A stretch of 64,000 nt of DNA, taken from positions 6,253 to 70,252 of the forward strand of contig KQ965743.1 of assembly GCA_001574975.1 (NCBI GenBank). The letters are read 5' to 3'. Below the pieces are notes generated by a model that was not told the origin of the DNA, did no database searches, and saw nothing but the letters and a program-made list of their open reading frames with translations. Shown here piece by piece: positions 1 through 10,570 of the stretch; the first letter of the stretch is position 1, and each line of letters opens with the position of its first letter. Both the position numbers and the translations under genes were made by a program. The DNA comes from Gonapodya prolifera JEL478. Its lineage: Eukaryota; Monoblepharomycota; Monoblepharidomycetes; Monoblepharidales; Gonapodyaceae.

Positions 1-8
1 TAGAACTC

Positions 9-52
9 ACCTGCAGGAACGTGATGCCAAACTTAGGGCACGTCCTGCAGGT
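9..52. repeat. Short inverted repeat at left edge
   Basis: Positions 9-23 (ACCTGCAGGAACGTG) and 39-52 (CACGTCCTGCAGGT) are inverted copies with one extra base in the left arm and a 15-nt loop. The repeat overlaps the candidate minus-strand exon at 11-91, so it may be coincidental coding sequence rather than a mobile-element end. Confidence 0.5.
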
Positions 53-91
53 ATGCACATCTAACCTGCGGCCACAGTAGTGGCACAGCAG
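11..91 (-). CDS. Candidate exon with paired-cysteine zinc-knuckle-like motif, partial
   Basis: On the minus strand a block of exactly 27 codons lies between an attag acceptor (92-96) and a GTGAGT donor (10-5). It reads without a stop in one frame and encodes CHYC followed, eight residues later, by CRTC, giving a C-x2-C ... C-x2-C pattern typical of small zinc-binding folds such as those at the end of some DDE transposases or in zinc ribbons. The gene would continue off the left edge. It is far below normal gene-calling length. The upstream minus-strand reading frame at 111-398 could be an earlier exon, but I see nothing recognisable in it. Function unknown. Confidence 0.35.
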
Positions 92-1353
92 CTAATACCC
101 AACACTCATACTACACTATATACTCCACGTTAGTGGATGTCAGTGTGACATGTACAAGGCCACGTGGAGCAGAAAATCCACTCTCAATTGACTGTTCCAC
201 TCCTGTGCCTTCTTTGAAAGCTCCTTCAAAAAGTATCACATCTGCGCAATCTCCTGCCAGAGTGTAGATACACTGATAGTTATGGAAAATATTTGGCAAG
301 ACTATCAATACGCTCATAGAGGTACAAATTAGGAGTTGCGTCAATAAGGGGTTGCAAAACCTGCTAAGAATGTGAAACAACACCAGAAAACACATCACAA
401 CATCACAAAACTGATCTACCTCTTGAACGTTCTATCTTATCTTCTTTCAATGTCCTATTTGGGTTCCACACATCACCGTACAAGTTGAAGAACAATATCC
501 ATTGCTGCACTGTGCAGGTGGACCATAAACTGTTTGCCAAGCTCTGAGTGTGTCTGGCCATTCAGATGACTCCATATTACCCACAATTGAAGAGCTTCGG
601 GCAGTGGGGCAGGTATTGTTTTGGTCTTTTGTCAAGAGACAAGCAGACCACCACGAAACTCACAGAATGTCAGTGCGCAAGATATTAAGCCCCTCAACGT
701 CAAAGTGGGGTAAATCAGTGAGCGGGGGCGCAAGCAATCGCCCAGGGAAGTTTCAATGGTTTTATTATGTCGCACATTTATTTTTCGCACTAGGACTATC
801 ATTTTGCAAATAGCTGTAATTCAAGAGAGTCAGCATCTCATGCGTCTAGAAATTAATAGTAGCTTAAAACAAACTACCGTCGATAGTTTTTTTGCATCAA
901 AATAGAAAAGCTCTCTGACTGTGGCCAAGCACTATCTGCAGGGAAAATATCTCCACCAAAGGCCTGCAGTTATTGGGCTCAGACTGTACTATTTAGGAGT
1001 ACTTTTCAGGAGTACTATTAAGTAGTGCTTTTTAGGTACTTTTTAGGAGTACTATTTTGGAGTACTTTTTAGGAGCACCACTATTATAACGGCGGTGGTT
1101 TTTCAGGGAAAGGAACAATGGCATTGAACTGACCTGGCATATATCAAATACATAGATAACAAGGGCGATTAAAGACGTATCAGGGGCCAGGTTGTTGATA
1201 TATTACATGAGTATGAATACAATTGAGAGATTACAGTAGAGTGTTGGCTGTTTCAAATGGTGTTTGGATGGTTAACCTTGTGGATTAAAAAGTTCAATTA
1301 AAAATGCTTCAAAATAAAAAAAATCGTAACCATCTTACGTCAATGACCCGCTT
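92..1353. other. Region without a convincing gene
   Basis: Short open frames exist on both strands (for example minus 111-398 and plus 550-813), but none shows a recognisable domain, a consistent splice pattern or a convincing start. The sequence is AT-richer than the gene-dense right part of the window. The only structured feature is the short degenerate repeat at 995-1079. Confidence 0.4.
995..1079. repeat. Degenerate tandem motif AGGAGTACT
   Basis: The motif AGGAGTACT followed by TTTT or ATTTT occurs at 995, 1008 and 1045, with variants at about 1033 (AGGTACT), 1059 (GGAGTACT) and 1071 (AGGAGCACC). Spacing is irregular, 9 to 20 nt. AGTACT is itself palindromic. This could be a diverged minisatellite or a set of binding sites. 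There is no gene close enough to assign it. Confidence 0.6.
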
Positions 1354-3679
1354 TCAGCGGCGGGAACTGGCAAATCTCTGGCGGTTTGCCAACATAGTCA
1401 CGCGCAGGAAATGGATAGTGATCCATATATCCACCAGAGACATGGCAGCAAGATCCATATCACAATATTGCCAGTGAGCCAGGGGAACCTTCTCGACCTT
1501 CTCGTCAGCGGGACCAGCCTCGAGGATGTGGTGAACTACGAACTGTGCGCCAAAGAGTTGGATGGTGGTCACAAAGAATGGTAATTTGTCTGCCCTTGAC
1601 AAATGCGAATTGTCCATAAAATAAGGGGAAGTGCCTCTTCGAAGAGTAACTTGTATTCGTCATGCTCCTTTTCAACAAGGGGGTGAAAAAAATGCTTAGC
1701 TTCTTTGAAAGCTACTTTTCCGATCTGCCCGTCGGGTCTTTTGCGCTTGTTCTGCTTCAAATGTTGATTCTTATAGTCGAGAAGTGCTAGAAAAGTCTTC
1801 GACAGGCGGCCCTGTCGAGACCAAGCACCACATAGAAGCGTGTAGAGGTAACAAACGGCGTCTTCTTCGCGAGGGCTAAGTCCATCGTCTTCTTCGGACC
1901 CAACGGAATTGCCTTCCTCGGATCCAAGGGAATCACCTTCCTCTGAACCAGGGGCATATTCACCATCACCCCCAGGCCGGGCTTTTGCACTCCAGAATAA
2001 TTCCACATGAGGCCTGAAATAGCAAGTGTAAGGGAATCTGTTGCATGAGTGACAAAATTATCTACACGTACTTGAATCCGAACCAGTTTGGAATTGCAAG
2101 TTGTTGAACGATAGGTAGGAATGTTGCCACCTGCAGAGAACTGATAAAGTCATTGAAGGGGACCTCCTTGCTGATGCTCGCCGTGTGGACCACTTCCAGC
2201 TCCTTTCGAAGTCTCGTCATCAAATATTTCCTGCTAGATGCATAGGGGTTGAAAGTTTCATAAAGGAATTCGTAAAGAACTTCACGATCCTCATGAAATA
2301 AGAATTTGGTGGAAGAGTTTTGGTCCAAAACATCGATAATTTGTTTTGGCAATCTACAGCAAAGACGGGAACATTCTCAAAACGTAATCTGCAACAGGAA
2401 GAAGCGCAACTCATTTAGCCAAAGTTCGCTTGTCCCCGATCCTCTTCAAAAAACCCTTCCCCCTTTTCTTGATGCAGCGCACAAGATTAACTTTGTTTCG
2501 GGCCACAACGGCTTCCTTTTCCACTTCTTTGAGCCTTGACTTTGGGAACACAAAGGCGAAAAAGAGGCTTTTCGTCTTCAGACTCATTAGCTGGGGCCAC
2601 GCCAAAGTAAGTCCCAATGCAATCCTCTTCGTCAAACAGTGGAGCTCGGACAGCTGTTGCAGAGGTGGAGGCACTGCCGGTAGATGGGGCTAAGGAGAGT
2701 TCTGGAGTCATCGTTGTGATCCTTGAGGTGTTTTGGGGGGAGGTGACCCAAATGAGATATTCATTCGCCAAAATTAAAAGAAGAACCAGAAATAAAAGGA
2801 AATGAAACCTGTTTCGTCCGCAGTGAGCCAGAAAACACATTGGTCATGGAGATCCCCCAAACATAGCCACCGGGGTACCCGCGTGGTCACCCGAGAAAGG
2901 GTGATGGTATGGGTCAGCTCCCAGAGAGCCATTTCCTAACGCAATACTGTCCGAGTAGGCTTACGACTCACCAGAATGGTACTTTCAGAAATCGAAGTGG
3001 TTGATGCACCCGATTCACCATCCGCGATTGTCTGGGAAAACACTAAAACAAAAATTATAAGCTGAACGATCCGCACATTCCGGGGGAAACTCACAGGGTT
3101 CTTATCGTAATCATCGACAGAAAGCATATCCACAATTTCCACAGAGTCACCTGCACTGCCCTGTCTCGCGACGTAATGATGCCGGCCGTTTGTGAGTGGC
3201 ACAACAATGCCGTTGCCAAGAAGACCGGTAATAGAGGAACATCCGATCTGCGTAGCGGTCCGAAACCCCTTTGCAAGGAACTCTGAAATCGAGGACCCTT
3301 TCTCAAGAAGTTCCTTGAGCAATGACTTCTCGATTTCTGACATCGAAGAAGGAGAATTTAGAACATCTCGGTAAATTCGCCTTCTTCAATGTCACAAATG
3401 ATGAAAGTACGGGGGAACGATGCATCGTCCCTCACACACCTTGGAAGAGTCACAGCTTAATGCCGCATTGGTATCATCCACCCTCTTCCTCTTCAACGAA
3501 CCGCTCGGCTTGTCAGACTCCGCCTCGGACTGGCGCAGAGGCGAATCTTCTGTCCATTCTGTCGCGTATCCGGCGTGTTCCGGCGTTGTGGGCAAAAGTG
3601 ATGAATCGTTCGGATTCGGGTCGGATGCAACAGTCTGGTGAGCATGGAAGCAAATGTCACCGAGGATGCAAGAAATCAT
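1354..3679 (-). CDS. Hypothetical multi-exon gene, unrecognised
   Basis: Several minus-strand frames chain with plausible splice sites, reading from high to low coordinates. Near 3400-3679 a polar segment contains a basic cluster (SLKRKRV) resembling a nuclear localisation signal. 3100-3343 starts MSEIEKSLLKELLEKG and is followed by an intron with a GTGAGT donor near 3096. The exon near 2950-3030 is serine/threonine-rich. Blocks follow at 2411-2750, 2062-2352, 1620-2006 and 1354-1617. The 1569-2006 block contains acidic repeats built on GSEEG/GSEED. No catalytic motif is recognised. Exon borders are uncertain and more than one gene could be involved. The composition (charged helices, acidic repeat, NLS-like cluster) would suit a nuclear protein, but that is inference. 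Confidence 0.35.
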
Positions 3680-3744
3680 TCATGAGACGCAGAACAGCTG
3701 TCCGGTATGAGGCAATTGCATGGAGTCGTGCGAGGTTTGGAACA

Positions 3745-4030
3745 ATAACAAGACCCCAACCCCCCGCATCAACATCTCAGCGGGCGCGCTTTTCCAGACA
3801 CGCGACGGGCCTGCACCACAAGAAATCTATCGCATAATGCTATTCCCAGCGATCCCTGGCTCGTGGCGGTTCACACCAATGCCAGACGATTCTACCGAAC
3901 ACCGCGGAGCGTCCATCCGAAAGCCATTGAGGAAAGGTCGTCAGGAGCACACAGAAGTCCTTGCTCACCACGGAAGCGCTGCTCTCGTTTGGAATCATGT
4001 GCGAGGGCCCGTTTGCGTCATAGTAAGCGT
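3745..4030 (-). pseudogene. Cyclophilin-like fragment (peptidyl-prolyl isomerase)
   Basis: The minus strand from about 4030 to 3842 encodes a stretch resembling the second half of a cyclophilin: an F-x-V-L-L-T-T strand followed by P-Q-W-L-S-D-G-R and A-V-F-G-R-I-V. In the family the corresponding pattern is SQFFI-TT, then WLDG, then VFGKV. After an intron ending near 3810 a second piece (about 3750-3815) has the spacing of the cyclophilin C-terminus ending in cysteine-glycine, here G-V-G-V. The N-terminal half is absent: upstream sequence runs into the 39-bp inverted repeat at 4012-4101. The conserved catalytic arginine region is not visible. Either this is a truncated gene copy or the N-terminal exons were displaced by the rearrangement that made the inverted repeat. 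Confidence 0.4.
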
Positions 4031-4101
4031 GGATGTGGGGGTTTGGGAAGAAATGCCTAACCCTTCCCAAACCCCCACATCCACGCTTACTATGACGCAA
4101 A
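4012..4101. repeat. Perfect 39-bp inverted repeat, 12-nt loop
   Basis: Arms 4012-4050 and 4063-4101 are exact reverse complements, separated by AAATGCCTAACC. The left arm begins TTTGCGTCATAGTAAGC and ends GGGTTTGGGAAG. It is followed directly by an A tract (4099-4108). As RNA it would form a very stable hairpin. Exactness over 39 bp implies recent origin or gene conversion. It sits between a truncated cyclophilin-like fragment and a virus-type ATPase relic, so it may mark a recombination or insertion junction. Confidence 0.95.
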
Positions 4102-4178
4102 AAAAAAACTCACCTTCAATCATCCCGCCCACGTGCCTCCCAACTTTTGTTGACCATGTGACTGACATCCACTGGATA

Positions 4179-4676
4179 TTATTGTAAGCTATAATGGTGT
4201 AATGGATAAGAAAATTTCCAATCGTTTTGATCTTTTACAACTTTAATGGTGTCATTCCCTTTTTCTAGGTTGAACAAGAAATCTGTAAGATTCCACATAT
4301 CTTGATGGATACCCTGAAAAGATTCACTCGTTGCAATAATCCCGCAATTATAGTGGCGGGTATATGAAAAAAAGGTTTGAAAGAAAGGATCCTTATAAAT
4401 GTTCAAATGATCGACATCGTTAAAACATAAGAGGGTTTTGATTCTGTTCGTTTCCCGTTCAGCGTGGATCATGCGAAGTTTGTCAACAATATCTTCTCTA
4501 GTTGAGCACTGATATTGCACATGTTTACAATCAAAGGTATGAGTCAACAAGATTCCAGTTATAAGCACAATATTTTCATACTGTTGGAAAAGATCGTATA
4601 AAATCGATTGCAAGGTGCTCGTTTTGCCAGATTTTCTACAGCCCATATGACAGTCAGTGTCCCAGGCGTAATACAC
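4179..4676 (-). pseudogene. Fossil packaging ATPase of virus type (A32-like FtsK/HerA)
   Basis: This minus-strand relic resembles the genome-packaging ATPases of large DNA viruses and Polinton-like elements. Family parts that can be seen are a Walker A-type P-loop with SGKT near the start, a Walker B-type strand with hydrophobics followed by an acidic pair, and the downstream RHYN...S-x-S-F-x-G-I block that is characteristic of A32-like ATPases. No capsid, protease, integrase or polymerase of such an element is recognisable nearby, so it appears to be an isolated relic. The element as a whole is broken. Age cannot be judged from one copy, though the protein-level similarity is still clear. 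Its neighbour at 4012-4101 is a perfect inverted repeat. Confidence 0.55.
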
Positions 4677-4800
4677 TTTATTGGGTCAAATACTGTTTAA
4701 TTTTCCATTTATTAGAAGAACTTATGAAAATTTTGGATGGATATAAACGCCTAGGGTTGGCGTTAGGACTGTGCGCAATTTAAGACTTGGTATGGCATAG

Positions 4801-5933
4801 TGTATGACAGTCTCCCCGAGCAAACACCTTTGGTCATCGGAATTGAGACTGGGATCGGGATTGCCATAGCCGTGCCTGTGGCTACCGTATTGGCGGGATT
4901 TTCGGCGGGTGGAGTTATTGCGGGTGAGTGACGTTTCCTTCCCCCGGGTTTGCACCTGGTTTGCACCCTTCTACCCTCATCTCGCTTCTACTCGGTGCTG
5001 TGCGAACAGGTAGTTGCGCTGCAGCATGGCAGGCTTCTATTGGAATGTAGCAGCTGGGTCCGCTTTCGCTACTTTGCAGTTGTGGGCTGCGACTGGAACT
5101 ATTTACACACTTGGCGTTGGAGCTGGTGCAGGAACTGGCGGAATAGCTGGAATGGTTTCACGAGGATGCCATCGAAAAGGCAAAAGTACAATGTAAAGAG
5201 GCAGCGGAGAGGGTGGAAAGGTTGCGGAAAGACTCTGCGACGCTCTCAACTGCGTTGTTGGAGGCCGTTGATGACCTCGAGAAGGCTTTTGTGGAGCTAT
5301 ACAATGTGAGCGGAATGAGCGGAAGCGAGGAGGCAACGAAAACGCAACAACATCTAGCTGCATTAACAGAGGAGTTGAACAAAATGAGACCCTCCGCAAT
5401 TAGTAACCCAAAGCCACTGCCGCAGCCGCCCAAGTTGGCAGCTACTACCGCCAGGCTAATGACAAGCCTGCGTCCGTGCCTGAACCGGCTCTGACGACTT
5501 TCCTGTTGATCTCGCATGGCAACGTTTGACGACGTGTCCAATTCCTGGTCGAGGAGTCCGGACGAGCTCACGCGGTGGACTTTCGTGGAGTGGACATGAA
5601 TGCGTTGGGGGCTGAGGAAAAGGCGGTTTGGGATGGCGCCTGTTGGGTTGTGCGAGCTGAGATTGACAAGGCTGTTGGATGGCGCCACCCGTCCTTTTGA
5701 TCACCTTTGCGGGGCATTTCCTCCGCTTCTCTCCTACCCTCACATCGTGCCCACCACGTGGACTATGACCCTGTCGCCCCTTTAGCTACAGCAACTTCGG
5801 CAACGACAGCACCAATTCGGTCAGAATCTCGAGCACGTAGAGCACCAGGAGGGGCATCTCGATGCCGTGCTCCACGTGTACGAGCGCAGACTTGACTTGG
5901 TCGAGGGTGGGCAGTGGGACAGTTTGGCAAGAG
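4801..5933 (+). CDS. Glycine-rich membrane plus coiled-coil protein, unrecognised
   Basis: Exon-like blocks chain on the plus strand. The block at about 4806-4922 encodes a small-residue-rich hydrophobic segment (IGIAIAVPVATVLAGFSAGG), followed by a GTGAGT donor. 5025-5146 contains another glycine-rich stretch (GVGAGAGTGGIAG), but in a frame that may be intronic. A block starting 5147 after an AG acceptor runs from LEWFHEDAIEKAK into a strongly heptad-like helix ending near 5494. A block near 5545-5698 continues it. 5786-5933 is a glutamine-rich coiled coil (LQQLRQRQHQFGQNLEH) ending at a GTGCGT donor. A glycine-zipper membrane hairpin followed by coiled coils recalls membrane-inserting or scaffold proteins, but no family is recognised. 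The gene probably has more exons and its start is not fixed. Confidence 0.35.
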
Positions 5934-6387
5934 GTGCGTGAGACAGGCAAGCGGAGGGACGACTTGTGGAAGTCCCAGGTCGACTCGCAACATATGAACA
6001 ACCCCCGCTTTTTAGTGAGCGTACGAAGAAGGATTACTACTCTTGGTGCTCTTTCCAGCTGTGAGTGAAATCGGAGGGATGTACATGAATTTCCGACGGC
6101 AACTACAGAAAATATTACACGAAAGGGAGGACAAGAGAGCGTTGCAATAGATTCGGAGTAATTTTCTGATTTCAATTGAATCATTGAATGCGTATCGAAA
6201 AAGGGAGGGAAGTTGCAACCAATGCGTCCTTTTGGTTGCACGGCGAGGTGCGCTGCCCAAGTCAACCGTCCCAGTTCCTTCAACTGCATTCTTCCTTTCC
6301 AATTGGAAACGCCATTTTGGTGACCCTCAGGCGCGATTCGTGCTTTGGTCTTCGTGTTGCTGTTCAAAGCAGAAGACATCACCAGGC
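5934..6387. other. Intergenic region upstream of E1-beta gene
   Basis: I find no supported gene here. A minus-strand open frame covers the region, but its translation lacks any domain and it lies opposite the exon ends of the flanking gene. The 3' end of the preceding coiled-coil gene may extend into the first 150 bases. Confidence 0.4.
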
Positions 6388-8278
6388 ATGCTCGCACGAA
6401 TCCCCACTTGTCTCCCTGCAGCTTCGGGGCTCCGTGCTACTTTCTCGTTTCTTTCAAAACCTGTCCCATCACGACCAACTGTCAGGCCTTCTAAACAGCG
6501 TTCTTTCGCATCGGCCAGTTCGCCGCCGCCAGCCGAAGGTTACATGCAGGGTGTGAGCGAGAGTGCATTCATCTTGGATACACCGGAAAAGACCTTGGCG
6601 CACGGAGAACTATCGGATGCTCTAATGGTAGCTTCGCGAGCTGGTGCGTTGTTCAAGTAAACCAACGCGTTTGTCAATCCAACCATATTATGGAACCCGA
6701 TTTCCCCCTTTGCTCTGGGAAAACAAATTCCAGCACCCCCAGAGACTAAGCGCATGAACCTGTGCCAGGCGGTGAACGACGCCTTGTCGACTGCCTTGGC
6801 AACCGACGACACTGCCTGTATTTTTGGAGAAGATGTCGCATTTGGTGGCGTATTCAGGGCAACTGTGGGGCTCGCGGATAAGTTTGGTGCGTTGTATTCA
6901 ATGGCAGAAAGCGTGTGTGTCTCTTCACGCTTTCGCCTATCATAGGCCGAGATCGCGTCTTCAACACTCCGCTTTGCGAGCAGGGTCTCGTTGGATTCGC
7001 AATTGGAATGGCGGCAGTTGGCTCGACGGCAATCGCTGAGATTCAGTTCGCCGATTACGTTTTCCCTGCATATGATCAAGTGAGTTCCACCAACAGTCGT
7101 TTGGAAGTTGGTCAAACTCCCAACCTATCTCCGTCTAAACTACGCTTTTACCTTGTCTATATTTGTGAATCGTCGCAGATTGTAAACGAGGCTGCGAAGT
7201 ATCGATACCGTTCTGGTAACTCCTTCAACGTGGGTGGACTGACAGTCCGTATGCCCTGTTCTGCGGTGGGCCACGGGGGACACTATCACTCTCAAAGTCC
7301 TGAAGCTACTTTTCTTCAAGCCAGCGGAGTGAAGGTACGATTTTGGAACTACCATGGGGTGATGGATTCCATCAGTCGCTGTTGCTCTGACCACTTGTTT
7401 GACCCCTTCTTTGCCCATACCCTTCCGCTCTTGCCAGGTAGTAACCCCTCGCTCCCCGACGCAGGCCAAAGGGCTCCTGCTTGCGTCCATCCGCGACCGG
7501 AATCCCGTTCTCTTCATGGAACCAAAGATATTGTATCGTGCTGCAGTGGAGCACGTCCCCATTGAGGATTATGAGGTCCCACTGAGCAAAGCAGAGGTTT
7601 TGAACGAAGGTGCGCACCTTATGGTGACAGATCGGCTCTTTGCGTTTCGTGTGGACCTTTTTGGTCATTTGATGACCACGACTTTCCCCTTATCAGGCAA
7701 AGACATAACACTCGTAGGCTATGGCTCGCAAATTTATGTCTTGGAGTCAGCCGCAAGAATGGCAGAGGCCGCCATGCCGGGGCTGTCCGTCGAGATCATT
7801 GATTTACGGACGATTGTGCCGTGGGACGAGGAGACAGTTATCAAGGTACGATTTTTTTGTTCGTCGTTGATTACTTTGTTTTGGTGAATTCGTGCTTTGG
7901 ATTGTTTTACTGGCAACCGTCGATATCCACCAAAGTCTGTAATGAAAACAGGTCGACTCCTCGTCTCCCACGAGGCTCCTTTGACAGGTGGTGTCGCCGC
8001 CGAGGTTGCTTCCACAATTCAGGAGAAATGCTTCCTGCGCTTGGAAGCACCAGTGGCCAGAGTGTGTGGTTACGACACACCATTTCCCTTGGTGAGTAAA
8101 CGGCGTTGCGGAGAGACAATGATTGGAGAGTGTCCACATCCGGTTGGTTTCGGGGCTGCGGCGTCCATTTCACTCACGTGACTTCGGCTTGCATTGCGGT
8201 TTCCAGGTTTTCGAAAAGCTGTACCTCCCCAATGCAATTCGAGTGCTGGACAAGATTAAGCAATTATTGGCGTATTGA
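6388..8278 (+). CDS. BCKDHB: Branched-chain 2-oxo acid dehydrogenase E1 beta subunit, mitochondrial
   Basis: Eight exons give a 415-residue protein with all phases consistent: 6388-6643, 6734-6886, 6946-7079, 7179-7334, 7438-7609, 7697-7845, 7936-8091 and 8207-8278. The start is followed by a basic, serine-rich, acid-free leader expected of a mitochondrial presequence. Family blocks appear in order: [12 protein letters not shown] (thiamine diphosphate site), [64 protein letters not shown] and [10 protein letters not shown]. With E1 alpha it decarboxylates the keto acids of leucine, isoleucine and valine in the BCKDH complex of the matrix. Length matches animal BCKDHB. The alpha, E2 and E3 genes are not in this window. 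Similarity to bacterial acetoin or pyruvate E1 beta is weaker than to BCKDHB because of the CGYDTPFP ending. Confidence 0.95.
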
Positions 8279-8318
8279 ACTGTCAATATAATGATGTGTA
8301 TATAATGGAACATTTGGG

Positions 8319-10181
8319 ATGATGAAGCGGCTCAATTCGTCCCGAACCCGACACGATCAAATGGTCAGCTCCAATTCTAGCGTGGCCCCAGTTGGCGGAT
8401 TTGTCGCTGAAGAGTTTTCCGATGTTCGGACCGCTTTTTTTGACAACTTCAGGAGAGGCGATGAACTTGGGGCTGGTTTCGTCGTCTATTGTGAGTAACT
8501 CTTAATCGTTGATGTCACTACTACTTCATTAATTGATGGAAGACTTTACTGTTCAGACAAGAACAAAATGGTTGTGGACCTGTGGGGCGGTTATGAGACT
8601 CCTACAAAGAGCAAACTTTACACTGGAACGTCGTTGAACGTTGTGCACTCATCCGGCAAAGCCATCATGTCCATGGTCGTTTGTCATTTCGTCTCTCGGG
8701 GATACTTCTCGTGGGACACGAAAGTTGCTGATATTTGGCCAGAGTTTGGAGAAGTTGGTTCCAAGACTTAAGTTTCCGTGCAAGTATCCAAAATTATACA
8801 ATTTTAGGGTGGGAAGGAAAATGTGACTGTCAAGGTAACAAAGCATTTTGTGCGGGGCATTTCCGTTTCGTAACCCCGCGATTTTTCTCCTCAAGGAACT
8901 TCTTGAGCATCAAGGTGGTGTCGGTTTCTTGGACGAAGAAAGAGTGCCCAGCGCCGAAGATACATGGCTCGAAAACTTGGACCGGCTCGAACAAAAAATC
9001 GCTGGTCAACCCCACAACTGTGAGCTTTGGTGCAGATGTGGAAAAGTAAATCTGCGAAAATATGTTCTGACAACGTTACAACAAAGATTCAGGGAAAACT
9101 ACCAAAAGCTGTTTGTACCTTCGTAACTGCTGTTTATCGCTTTGGTCACTAGATTTCCATTTCTACATACACAACAGACCACGCAGTGACGCGTGGATGG
9201 TTTTTGAATGCTCTGGTTCGAAGGTTTGGAGACAAGAAGACTCACGGTCAACTTCTTCGAGATTGGATCAATCCAGCCCTTGGAATTGAAGTTTATTGTG
9301 GACTCCCTGATGTTGTGTGAGCTGGGGTTGTGCTTCACTTGTGGCGCCACTTTCGAAATACTGCCTGCCTTGTTTCAGTTTTCCCCGGGTTGCGCCAATG
9401 ATTGAAAACTCCCTTCTTGCACGTGTAAATTCAGTTCCGTTGCCCCAACCAGACAAGTCTTCACCGGCATACCGGAGCCATCGCACACTTGCGGGTAGCT
9501 TCAACGTCAAACTTCCCAGTGGTACTGTACAGCGGGGCAATGTCCGTGAGGTCTTAAAGGGAGAGACTCCGAGTGGGTACACTGTGACAAATGCACGCGG
9601 ACTTGCGAAACTTGCCGCGGTTATGGTTAATGGGGGAAAGTTGGATGATTTTGAGTTGATGGATAAAAAAACTTGGGAAGAAGCTCACACACTGGAATCT
9701 ATCAACTTGGATCAGCGAGGTAAGATTGCGAATGTTCATTTTATAGGTTTCGTTGTACTGACATTTTTTGGTGTTCATTACTCTTTAGATGATGCAATCG
9801 GGATCAAAATTCGAACTGTGTTTGGTGGATGGTCCAAGTCAAACCCTGGACAGATCGTCCCTCAAGTCCCTTTGACATATGACGAAAAGTTGATAGCGAA
9901 GATTTCTGTCCCAGTCAATGGCAAAGGACACGGCTGGGAATGGGTTGGCTGGTTTGTGAGTTTGCACATGCAGTTTCTTCGTTCGACATTTTTCAACAAT
10001 TTCACCCAAGGGAATGGGCGGTTCTTGTATACAATGGTCTCCAGAGCACCACGTAGCAGTTGGCTACGTTCCAAACTTGATGCACCCAGGAGTGATTGGG
10101 GATGTAAGAGGAGTTAATCTTATTTCTGCGGTGGTGGCATGTGTAAATAGGATAGAACAGCGTGGTAAACTGAAACTGTAA
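8319..10181 (+). CDS. Serine beta-lactamase-like hydrolase (LACTB/EstB type)
   Basis: This is a multi-exon gene 41 bp downstream of the E1-beta stop, on the same strand. Exon 1 starts at 8319 (in-frame alternatives 8322 and 8361) and ends at GTGAGT near 8490. Exon 2 begins with DKNKMVVDLWGG and carries SSGK near 8650, the S-x-x-K nucleophile/base motif of the class C beta-lactamase and penicillin-binding fold. A later exon has DHAVTRGWF near 9180, matching the conserved Y...HAVT-x-G region of EstB-like enzymes. The C-terminal exon starts GMGGSCIQW, where the family has a glycine-rich strand, and ends LKL-stop. No signal peptide is seen. The family hydrolyses esters or peptides in fungi; the substrate here is unknown. 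About seven exons; some borders are approximate. Confidence 0.8.
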
Positions 10182-10570
10182 GGCTAAATTGAGTTGACTT
10201 GGACCAAAAACAAGCAAGGGTTGTGATTGGGCCTTGTGGCAAAAGGGTCTAGTGGAACGAGGAGTGCCTCTGGCACGAGATCACCTCAGAACACTTCATC
10301 CAGCGCTTATCAGCGGAAAGTGGCCTAGTTGGCTAACCTTTGCAAACCATCAGTGCGCTCTCGGTGTTATCGTCAAGGGAATCTTGTTTCGGTCGGGTCA
10401 GGGTTGCGTGCCCGCAATGTTCTGGACAGCGATGGCGGACAGGACGACATCCTTGGCAGAACTCGCCTTCGCAGCGACGGAAGTAGGTCTTCGACACTTG
10501 TCGAGTACCTCCTTCGTCTCCACGGATCGCTGATTGGGGTATCGCTAAGGCAATTGGTGGTGTCACTCTG
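10182..10570. other. Intergenic region and probable 5' exon of the carrier gene
   Basis: This stretch has no independent gene. The start of the PIN-like carrier may lie here: the frame of its first recognisable exon stays open from 10487, after a TAG that could be an acceptor, so an upstream coding exon or a 5' UTR intron is possible. Confidence 0.4.

Noticed and set aside
5786-6397. 203-codon open frame on the minus strand
   Set aside because: It lies opposite the convincing coiled-coil exon and the E1-beta upstream region; its translation has no domain and changes character along its length.
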